64,000 nucleotides of DNA. Source: Balneolaceae bacterium UBA7797. Lineage in GTDB: Bacteria > Bacteroidota > Rhodothermia > Balneolales > Balneolaceae. The notes under the pieces were generated by a model. It had not been told where the DNA came from, made no database searches, and saw only the letters and a program-made list of their open reading frames with translations. A program made the translations under genes and the position numbers. Below are positions 19,075-25,835 of this stretch, piece by piece. The stretch spans positions 189,452-253,451 of the forward strand of contig DLCN01000009.1 in assembly GCA_002480645.1 (NCBI GenBank), given 5' to 3'. Position 1 is the stretch's first letter, and every line of letters begins with the position of its first letter.

Positions 19075-19099
19075 ATGATAGCGATGAAATTGCCGATAA
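19073..19099 (+). promoter_or_regulatory. Sigma-28-like promoter for motA
   Basis: TTAT-N15-GCCGATAA has a perfect -10 box and exact spacing. It lies directly after the flgE terminator and about 93 bases before the motA ATG. The -35 is the same weak TTAT seen at two other sites in this window. Confidence 0.65.
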
Positions 19100-19192
19100 C
19101 CGATCTACCAATTGGTGCAGAAGCGACATAAGATTTTTATCAGTGCCGTATCTAAGTAATGATAAATCAATAGGTAATCTATTTACACAATT

Positions 19193-20071
19193 ATGTTAGA
19201 CAAAAGTTCGCTTATCGGATTTATTTTAGGATTTACACTCATTATCGGCTCCATCCTAATGGAAGGTAGCCTTGTGGTATTTGTGAGTGTTTCGTCCTTC
19301 ATTCTGGTAGTTGGCGGCCTGTTGGCGGCTACTATGATCAATTATAGTTTTAAGACCATAAAGATAAGTTGGGAGACATTGCTTCATCTGATGAAGTCGG
19401 CCGGAACCGATATGCGTACAGATATGGAAGTGATCAATCTGTTTGCGCGCCGTGTTCGCACCAATGGGTTGCTTATTCTGGATGAAGATGTTCAACACCT
19501 TAATGATGAGTACCTAAAATCCGGGTTGCAACTAGCGATCGATGGTTTTAAAACAGAAGCTCTGGAGAGAATTTTAAGTGATGAGATCCAGAGTCAGGAA
19601 CGGCAGGGGGATGTAATGATCAATGTGATGTTATCCATGTCGAATTATGCACCGGCATTTGGTATGATCGGTACCGTTATCGGTATGGTGCTTATGCTTC
19701 AGAATATTTCGGATCCCGAATCACTTACCGCCGGGATCGCTGTGGCACTGCTGACTACTTTGTATGGTAGTGTGTTCTCAAATATGATCCTCACCCCACT
19801 TGCCGGAAAGCTGGAATACCTGAACGAAAAGGATATAAACCGGAAGCAAATGTTCCGGGTTGCCATACTCTCCATTGTAGAAGGGGAAAATCCGAGGATC
19901 ATGGAGAAAAAGATGCTGGTTTACATCGATCCTAAAGACCGTGCAGAATATATAAAACACCACGAAGAGCTTAAGATCATAAAAAAACGTGACGAGAAGT
20001 TCTATAAACTCTGGAAAGAACAACAGAACCAAGAATGGGAAAACCTAAAAAAGATTCTGGAACCTGGTTAA
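19193..20071 (+). CDS. motA: Flagellar stator protein MotA/PomA
   Basis: This 292 aa protein has four membrane segments: two near the N-terminus (LIGFILGFTLIIGSI, VVFVSVSSFILVVGGLL) and two in the middle (YAPAFGMIGTVIGMVLML, GIAVALLTTLYGSVFSNMIL). The cytoplasmic loop carries ARRVRTNGLLILDEDV, with the charges that touch FliG. MotA forms the ring around MotB. Ion type cannot be settled by eye. It overlaps motB by 37 bases, which is more than usual. Confidence 0.95.
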   Translation: MLDKSSLIGFILGFTLIIGSILMEGSLVVFVSVSSFILVVGGLLAATMINYSFKTIKISWETLLHLMKSAGTDMRTDMEVINLFARRVRTNGLLILDEDVQHLNDEYLKSGLQLAIDGFKTEALERILSDEIQSQERQGDVMINVMLSMSNYAPAFGMIGTVIGMVLMLQNISDPESLTAGIAVALLTTLYGSVFSNMILTPLAGKLEYLNEKDINRKQMFRVAILSIVEGENPRIMEKKMLVYIDPKDRAEYIKHHEELKIIKKRDEKFYKLWKEQQNQEWENLKKILEPG

Positions 20072-20790
20072 TGACCTATGGCGACCTGGTAACACTCCTG
20101 TTAGTGTTCTTTGTGTTGCTGTATGCATTATCTCCGGGCGTTGAAAAGAAAAAGTTCAACGCTTTTATACAATATTTCCAGCAATCGGGTGGATTTTTTG
20201 ATGATAATAATGTGGCCCCGCCACAACCCCCACCGGGTGAGACAGCTCCAAGTCCTGAGGAAATGGAAGAATTCATCGAGGAACAACTAACCCGATGGGT
20301 GGCCTTGAAAGATTTTCTGGACGAGCATCAATTAACCGATGAGGTGGATATCAAGCTGATGTCGGATGGGTTACTGATCACATTAAGTGACTCATTGACC
20401 TTCGAAAGCGGGTCAGCACAGTTGTTACCCAGAGCTCAGAAATTGCTGGCCAGGATCTCAGAAAGTCTGGCCAATGATGTGGTAGAAATTGAAGTGCAGG
20501 GGCATACCGATAATGTGCCTATTTCAGGAAACGGATTGTATAAAAGTAACTGGTATTTAGGTGGAGCCAGAGCCGTTTCGGTGGTTGAATATCTGCAACA
20601 AAACGCGAAAGTGGATCCCAAACGATTTAAAGCAAGCAGTTACGGTGAATATAAACCTGTAGCTGATAACGACTCTCCGGAAGGGCGTAGAAAGAACCGA
20701 AGAGTAGAGATCTACCTGAGGGATAAGATCCAGAAATCAGAGCCAAAAGATCTGATCGGATTCCCTTCTGTTGAAGAACCGGAAGAATAA
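20035..20790 (+). CDS. motB: Flagellar stator protein MotB
   Basis: This 251 aa protein has a membrane helix with the ion-carrying Asp17 (TYGDLVTLLLVFFVLLYAL). A Pro-rich plug/linker follows (about 60-80), then an OmpA-like peptidoglycan-binding domain with GHTDNVPI and the tail SPEGRRKNRRVEIYL. It anchors the stator to the cell wall. Its start is nested 37 bases inside motA, so the two are probably translated together. Confidence 0.95.
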   Translation: MGKPKKDSGTWLMTYGDLVTLLLVFFVLLYALSPGVEKKKFNAFIQYFQQSGGFFDDNNVAPPQPPPGETAPSPEEMEEFIEEQLTRWVALKDFLDEHQLTDEVDIKLMSDGLLITLSDSLTFESGSAQLLPRAQKLLARISESLANDVVEIEVQGHTDNVPISGNGLYKSNWYLGGARAVSVVEYLQQNAKVDPKRFKASSYGEYKPVADNDSPEGRRKNRRVEIYLRDKIQKSEPKDLIGFPSVEEPEE

Positions 20791-20817
20791 GAACCGAAGA
20801 AATAAATAAATGTAGCT

Positions 20818-21303
20818 ATGGCTGAAAAAGAAGAAAAACCCAAAAAAGAAAGTGGCGGTGGTGGCTCGTCAAAATTTCTATCTATTGGAAAATATTTCCT
20901 GCTACTCATTATTCTGGTTGGTCAGGCAGTAGTTGCCTACACCATAGTGGATAAAGTTTATCCGGGAATGTATGAACGCTCCCATGCCGAAGAACCCGGT
21001 GAAGTTGGCACGTATCAGATGGAACAATTGGTAGTCAATCCTGCAAAAACCAATGGTAAACGGTACCTGATGGTCGAAATATCGCTCGAATTGAAGAATA
21101 TAGAGCATATTCCGCTTATCGAGGCTAAGAATGCAAAGATCCAGCAGCAGATGCTTGATCTGCTTTCTGCAAAAACGGTATCGGAGTTGACCGACGTTTC
21201 AAAGCGCGATGCAATGCGTAGTGAGTTATCTAATATCGTTAATGATGCGATTGGCGAAAAAACGGTACAGAATTTGTATTTCATCAAATACGTAATGCAA
21301 TGA
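20818..21303 (+). CDS. fliL: Flagellar basal-body protein FliL
   Basis: This 161 aa protein has a short charged N-terminus, one membrane helix at about 22-42 (YFLLLIILVGQAVVAYTI) and a periplasmic stomatin-like domain with MEQLVVNPAKTNGKRYLMVE, the FliL signature. FliL surrounds and supports stators under load. It lies between motB and fliM in the order usual for this cluster. Confidence 0.9.
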   Translation: MAEKEEKPKKESGGGGSSKFLSIGKYFLLLIILVGQAVVAYTIVDKVYPGMYERSHAEEPGEVGTYQMEQLVVNPAKTNGKRYLMVEISLELKNIEHIPLIEAKNAKIQQQMLDLLSAKTVSELTDVSKRDAMRSELSNIVNDAIGEKTVQNLYFIKYVMQ

Positions 21304-21327
21304 ATGTAACCAAAAACCTTCGCCCTA

Positions 21328-22263
21328 ATGGAACAATTGCCAACAAGGCCTGTACCGCGAAAAGTTAAGTACGTTGAATCGTATGATTTCAAGCAGCCCA
21401 AGCTGTTCAGTAAGGAGATCATGCGAACGCTACGGCTTATTCACGACAGCCTTGCCCGAAATTTAAGCCGCATAATAAGTAATACACTGCGGTATAAAGT
21501 GGATGTATCGCTGAAAGATATTATTCAGCAATCTACTCCGGAGTTTATACAGGGCATTTACAGCCCATCCGCCATTTATATGTTTAAGTCGGATGATATT
21601 GTAGGAGATCTGGTAACTGTATTACCAACCGAATTGTGCATCCATATCATCGAACGGCAGAGCGGAGGACCCAGTAAAGAGTTGGGTGATCCTCGTGCAC
21701 TAACTCAGATAGAAGAAAAGATCATCAAGCGCTTGATGAAGCATGTGCAATCAGAGATCGTGAGTGCTTGGGAACCTTATACTGATTTCACCCTCAATTC
21801 AATGAATTTTGAGAGTAAACCCGAGAATCTGCATCTGGGCGCTGTAGATCCTACGATATCAGTAAGTATTAATGTGGACCTGGAGCATATTCACAAAGAG
21901 ATATTATTCTCTTATTCGTACAGTTTCCTCAAAAAAGCGCTGAATGATATTCTGATGGATTCCGGAATTCGGGGAAGAACTGAGTTTTTAAGCAGTGATG
22001 AATATGAGGGCTATCTGCGAACCATTAAGGATGCCAACGCGAGAATTCAGCCTTTACTGGGAACTGCACATATATCGCTACATGATCTGCTGAATCTGAA
22101 AGAAGGCGACATCATCCCGCTAAAACAAAAATGTGACGAACCTCTGGAAGTTCGTGTGAACGGGGTTAAGAAACTGAGTGCCTACCCGGGTACCCGACAG
22201 GGGCACAGAGCCATCAAGGTATTTGAATTCATTGAAGAAATTAACGAACAGGAATTGGTATAA
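21328..22263 (+). CDS. fliM: Flagellar motor switch protein FliM without the CheY-binding peptide
   Basis: This 311 aa protein has the FliM middle domain (PKLFSKEIMRTLRLIHDSLA onward) and a C-terminal SpoA domain (HISLHDLLNLKEGDIIPL). FliM is the C-ring subunit that normally binds phosphorylated CheY through an N-terminal LSQxEIDxLL peptide. That peptide is absent: the protein begins about 15 residues before the middle domain. An in-frame stop lies 21 bases before the ATG with no other start between, so the lack is not a start-site error. It is directly followed by fliN. Confidence 0.93.
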   Translation: MEQLPTRPVPRKVKYVESYDFKQPKLFSKEIMRTLRLIHDSLARNLSRIISNTLRYKVDVSLKDIIQQSTPEFIQGIYSPSAIYMFKSDDIVGDLVTVLPTELCIHIIERQSGGPSKELGDPRALTQIEEKIIKRLMKHVQSEIVSAWEPYTDFTLNSMNFESKPENLHLGAVDPTISVSINVDLEHIHKEILFSYSYSFLKKALNDILMDSGIRGRTEFLSSDEYEGYLRTIKDANARIQPLLGTAHISLHDLLNLKEGDIIPLKQKCDEPLEVRVNGVKKLSAYPGTRQGHRAIKVFEFIEEINEQELV

Positions 22264-22265
22264 CC

Positions 22266-23183
22266 ATGGAAAATTATAAAGAACAATTACAGAATTATCT
22301 GAAGACCATAGAGGAATTTCTTACCTCGGTATTGTTGGAAGAAACCGACATCACCATTTCAGATTTTGAGCCCAAAGAAGCCGAGGCTTATTTCGCTGAG
22401 CAAAATAAAGATGACATCTACCTGTTCGCATACGATGCAAACCGGGAGCAGGATGTGATCGCCATTCTGGATAATGAATGGTTTGGGTTGTTATCGAGCA
22501 TCATGCTTGGGGTTGAAGAAAAGACCTTTAATGAAGTGACCAAAGATCTTTTGGAGAAATTCTCTTCCGAGCTGTCCGGTACATTGATTAAAAAACTTAC
22601 GGAAGACGGTATTGAAACCGCAGTGGAAAAAGTTGAGGTCACCCAACTTAAGAAACTTCCGGAATTTATTACCCATACTGCCTATTTCGAGGGAAAAATA
22701 GAGGTAGAGGGGCTTGCTGACGACAAAGTTAAAGCCAGGATCCTGATCGGAGATCCTGAGGCAAAAGTAGTGATCGAGGAACCGGAAGAAGAGCCGGAAA
22801 CTGAAGCTGCTGATAAAACAGAAGAGAAAGTGCCGAATGGAGTTCCTGAAGAAGTGATCAGTGGTAAGTATGTTGAGTTCGATGAATTTGATGAGACCAC
22901 ACTTCCTATCAGTAATGAAAGTGGGAAAAGCATGGACGTGCTTAAAGATGTGGAAATGGATCTTTCCGTGGAATTGGGTCGCATCGAAATGCCATTAGGA
23001 CGAATTCTTCAGCTTACGAAAGGTTCCGTAATTGAGCTGGAAAAACTGGCCGGGGAACCGATCGATATTCTGGTGAATGGCTTACGAATTGCCACGGGTG
23101 AAGTAGTGGTGATAGATGAACATTTTGGAGTTCGGGTCTCTAACCTGATCACAACCCGTCAACAATTAGCTAAACTGAACTAA
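22266..23183 (+). CDS. fliN: Extended motor switch protein FliN/FliY type
   Basis: This 305 aa protein is about twice the size of enteric FliN (137 aa). The last ~75 residues are the SpoA/FliN domain (VELGRIEMPLGRILQLTKGS, VNGLRIATGEVVVID). Residues 1-165 form an alpha/beta domain resembling the CheC/CheX or FliM-middle fold, as in FliY. The helix DLLEKFSSELSGTLIKKL lies where CheC has its phosphatase Glu/Asn pair, but the Asn is not conserved, so phosphatase activity is doubtful. An acidic linker (about 170-225) joins the two. It overlaps fliO by one base (TAATG). Confidence 0.85.
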   Translation: MENYKEQLQNYLKTIEEFLTSVLLEETDITISDFEPKEAEAYFAEQNKDDIYLFAYDANREQDVIAILDNEWFGLLSSIMLGVEEKTFNEVTKDLLEKFSSELSGTLIKKLTEDGIETAVEKVEVTQLKKLPEFITHTAYFEGKIEVEGLADDKVKARILIGDPEAKVVIEEPEEEPETEAADKTEEKVPNGVPEEVISGKYVEFDEFDETTLPISNESGKSMDVLKDVEMDLSVELGRIEMPLGRILQLTKGSVIELEKLAGEPIDILVNGLRIATGEVVVIDEHFGVRVSNLITTRQQLAKLN

Positions 23184-23821
23184 TGGATTTCGAACGCATT
23201 TTAAGTCATTCCACAAAGAAACCTAAGAGTATCGTAAAGATCGTGGTCTCATTCGGGATCACTCTGCTGGTCCTCTGGATCTTCGTGGTTTCCAGAATGG
23301 AAGTGAAACAGGCACCTAAAAAAGTATTTGTGAACGATTCCACAAAAACCACGATGAGTCTAAAGGAAAGCTTGCTGAGTGGCAATTCGATCAGTATCCC
23401 GGCCGACTCTACTGAGAGTACATCAGAAAGTGAATCTATAGCCGCTATATCAGATCCCGGTGAAAATGAATCAACGGGAATTTTCCAGAATGCTACCACC
23501 ACTTTTGTAATTCTGGTTGGACTGTTAGGCGGTGTGCTGTTCTTCCTGTCCCGCAAAAAGAAAAAGGGAAGTACCCAAAGCGGTGATGTTACCGAACTGG
23601 GTGGGCATGTAATTGGTCAGGGAGCACAGTTGAAATTCCTCGAGATCAACAACGAGGTGTGGGTGATCGGATTAACTCCTGGGAATATGAATCTGATGCA
23701 ACGCATACCCAAAGAATTCTGGAATGCCCATAAGGAGTTTGAAGAAGAACCGGAATCAGATGATGATGGAATTTCATTCAACGATTTCATGAAACCATAC
23801 TACAAGAACTTCAGAAACTGA
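23183..23821 (+). CDS. fliO: FliO-like flagellar export assembly protein
   Basis: This 212 aa protein has two membrane segments: one at about 19-38, and one at about 108-125 (FVILVGLLGGVLFFLSRKKKKG). A cytoplasmic part follows with LGGHVIGQGAQLKFLEI then VWVIGLTPGNMNLM, which resembles the FliO core. FliO helps assemble FliP into the export gate. The extra N-terminal helix and periplasmic Ser-rich loop are not typical. Position between fliN and fliP supports the call. Confidence 0.8.
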   Translation: MDFERILSHSTKKPKSIVKIVVSFGITLLVLWIFVVSRMEVKQAPKKVFVNDSTKTTMSLKESLLSGNSISIPADSTESTSESESIAAISDPGENESTGIFQNATTTFVILVGLLGGVLFFLSRKKKKGSTQSGDVTELGGHVIGQGAQLKFLEINNEVWVIGLTPGNMNLMQRIPKEFWNAHKEFEEEPESDDDGISFNDFMKPYYKNFRN

Positions 23822-23823
23822 TC

Positions 23824-24666
23824 ATGAATTACTACGCGTCAATAGGTAAGAAAGTGAGTTTGGTTTTGAGAAGCAGTCTTTGGCTTATCGTACTTATCGG
23901 TACATTTACTCAAACACTTAAGGCAGAAATGCCCGGAAATTCAGTTCCGGTGCAAACAGTATCTGTGGTAGCTCCGGCAGTCATCACTTTTGCCCAATTA
24001 AATATCTCAATGGGAAGTGGTGGAAGTGCCGAAGAAGAAGATTTTTCCATCGCTATTCAGGCTCTGATCCTGATCACCGTATTATCCTTCGGGGCTGCAT
24101 TCATCACCATGATGACCAGCTTTACCCGGATCATCGTAGTGTTTTTCTTTCTTCGGATGGGAATGGGAACTCAGCAATCACCACCCAATCAGGTATTGAT
24201 CGGGCTGGCACTCTTTTTAACCATCTTCATTATGCGGCCAACGTTCGATACGATCAATGTGCAGGCTATTCAGCCTTATATCAACGACGAGATCACCCAA
24301 ATGGAAATGCTAAAAGCAGCTGCCGGACCACTTAAGGAGTTTATGGTAAAACAGACTTCAGATAATGACCTCTTGTATTTTATGGATATGGCACAAGTAA
24401 GTTCGGTCTCTGATATTGATAATCTGCCTCTTCATGTAGCAGTACCCGCCTATGTGATCAGTGAACTTCGGATCGCATTTCAGATCGGATTTATGATCTA
24501 TATCCCGTTTATGGTGATCGATCTGGTAGTAGCTTCTATCCTACTGTCGATGGGTATCATGTTCCTTCCGCCTGTTATGGTTTCCCTTCCATTTAAGATC
24601 CTGGTATTTGTTTTGACTGATGGCTGGTATCTGCTGGTAAAATCATTGATCGAAAGTTTTAATTAA
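23824..24666 (+). CDS. fliP: Flagellar export gate protein FliP
   Basis: This 280 aa protein has a cleavable N-terminal signal (to about residue 30), as FliP usually does. The core follows: FGAAFITMMTSFTRIIVVF, RMGMGTQQSPPNQVLIGLAL and PAYVISELRIAFQIGF, ending GWYLLVKSLIESF. FliP forms the gate pore with FliQ and FliR. Family members are about 245 aa; the excess is in the leader and an unusual periplasmic stretch before the first core helix. Confidence 0.95.
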   Translation: MNYYASIGKKVSLVLRSSLWLIVLIGTFTQTLKAEMPGNSVPVQTVSVVAPAVITFAQLNISMGSGGSAEEEDFSIAIQALILITVLSFGAAFITMMTSFTRIIVVFFFLRMGMGTQQSPPNQVLIGLALFLTIFIMRPTFDTINVQAIQPYINDEITQMEMLKAAAGPLKEFMVKQTSDNDLLYFMDMAQVSSVSDIDNLPLHVAVPAYVISELRIAFQIGFMIYIPFMVIDLVVASILLSMGIMFLPPVMVSLPFKILVFVLTDGWYLLVKSLIESFN

Positions 24667-24674
24667 TACGCATT

Positions 24675-24944
24675 ATGAATTTAGACACCGCATTATATTG
24701 GCTACAGGAAATGCTCACCGCAATCGTGGTACTTTGTACTCCGCCATTGGTGGGAGCTCTAACCGTTGGTTTGGGAATTGCGATCTTTCAGGCGGCTACA
24801 TCCATTCAGGAAATGACGCTGAGTTATATACCCAAAATGGTGGCTGTAGTAGCCATTCTGTTTTTTGCTTTCTCTTTTATGCTGCAGTTCGCGGTGGATT
24901 TTATGAACCGGATCTTCGAGTTCATTCCACAGATCGCGCAGTGA
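24675..24944 (+). CDS. fliQ: Flagellar export gate protein FliQ
   Basis: This 89 aa protein has two membrane helices and the family motifs PPLVGALTVGLGIAIFQAAT and SIQEMTLSYIPKM. Length and position between fliP and fliR are standard. Four FliQ copies wrap the FliP-FliR core. Confidence 0.95.
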   Translation: MNLDTALYWLQEMLTAIVVLCTPPLVGALTVGLGIAIFQAATSIQEMTLSYIPKMVAVVAILFFAFSFMLQFAVDFMNRIFEFIPQIAQ

Positions 24945-24979
24945 AATAAGCGGGGAGAGGTAAATTAACGCGATCGGTT

Positions 24980-25762
24980 ATGGAAGACATCACCATTGAT
25001 ATGATCCTATCTGCATTCCTGATCTTTACCAGGGTAGCAGCTGTTTTTATGACCGCTCCGTTTTTCAATAATGGTGCATTTCCGCGACAGATCAAACTTT
25101 ATGCGGCCGTTGTTACCACCGTAATGTTGTTTAATGTGATTCCGTCCCAGGGGGCATTCATCTCTGCAGATTCCGGGACCATGTTCGTAATTACCGCCGT
25201 GATCACAGAAATTCTTGTGGGAGCTGCCATGGGATTGATCGGTCAGCTTATTTTTGCAGGACTCGAACTTGCCGGTTCCCTGATAAGTATGCAGACTGCG
25301 CTGAGTTTTGCCAATATGGTAGATTCGACCACCCAAAAACAAAATATGGTGGTAGGTAACATATTAAACATGCTGGCAGTAATGGTTTTCTTAATGCTCG
25401 ATGGGGACAAGATCTATTTATCTGCTATTGCCAAGAGTTATCAACTTATACCGGCAACCGAAGCAAGTCTTCATTTAGCTGGTCCTTATATGTTGGAGGC
25501 TGCAACCTATCTATTTATTGTCGGGGTTCAGATCACTTCTCCTTTTCTGATGGTGATATTCATTCTGGATCTTGCCCTGGCCATTTTTGCCCGTATAATG
25601 CCTCAGGCTAACATGATGTTCATTGCCATGCCCTTCAAATTTGGGGTTGGTATTGCGGTATTGATGATGGTGCTGCCCTATCTGCCAACCGGGTTTGAGA
25701 TCCTCTTTCAGAATATGTTCAATTATTTAGGAGAGCTTTTGGGCGAGATGATGCCGGTTTGA
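24980..25762 (+). CDS. fliR: Flagellar export gate protein FliR
   Basis: This 260 aa polytopic membrane protein starts with the typical FliR stretch FLIFTRVAAVFMTAPFFNNG. It contains LAGSLISMQTALSFANMVD and ends in the FliR-like ARIMPQANMMFIAMPFKFGV. FliR completes the FliPQR gate. It is the last gene of the motA-fliR run and faces the convergent secreted-protein gene across a terminator. Confidence 0.94.
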   Translation: MEDITIDMILSAFLIFTRVAAVFMTAPFFNNGAFPRQIKLYAAVVTTVMLFNVIPSQGAFISADSGTMFVITAVITEILVGAAMGLIGQLIFAGLELAGSLISMQTALSFANMVDSTTQKQNMVVGNILNMLAVMVFLMLDGDKIYLSAIAKSYQLIPATEASLHLAGPYMLEAATYLFIVGVQITSPFLMVIFILDLALAIFARIMPQANMMFIAMPFKFGVGIAVLMMVLPYLPTGFEILFQNMFNYLGELLGEMMPV

Positions 25763-25765
25763 TAA

Positions 25766-25800
25766 TAAAAAAAAGAGCCCGATACTACTACCGGGCTCTC
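25766..25800 (-). terminator. Terminator between fliR and the secreted SGNH protein
   Basis: AGAGCCCG (25774-25781) and CGGGCTCT (25792-25799) form an 8-bp stem. On the minus strand a run of eight T follows, so it is a strong terminator for the gene ending at 25836. It may also stop fliR transcription from the other side. Confidence 0.88.
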
Positions 25801-25835
25801 CTTAAACGATGACTACTATGTAATTACAGCTTTCG

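Noticed and set aside
24698..24949. 83-codon frame overlapping fliQ in another frame
   Set aside because: It is fully covered by fliQ, which has strong family motifs; the alternate translation looks like random sequence.
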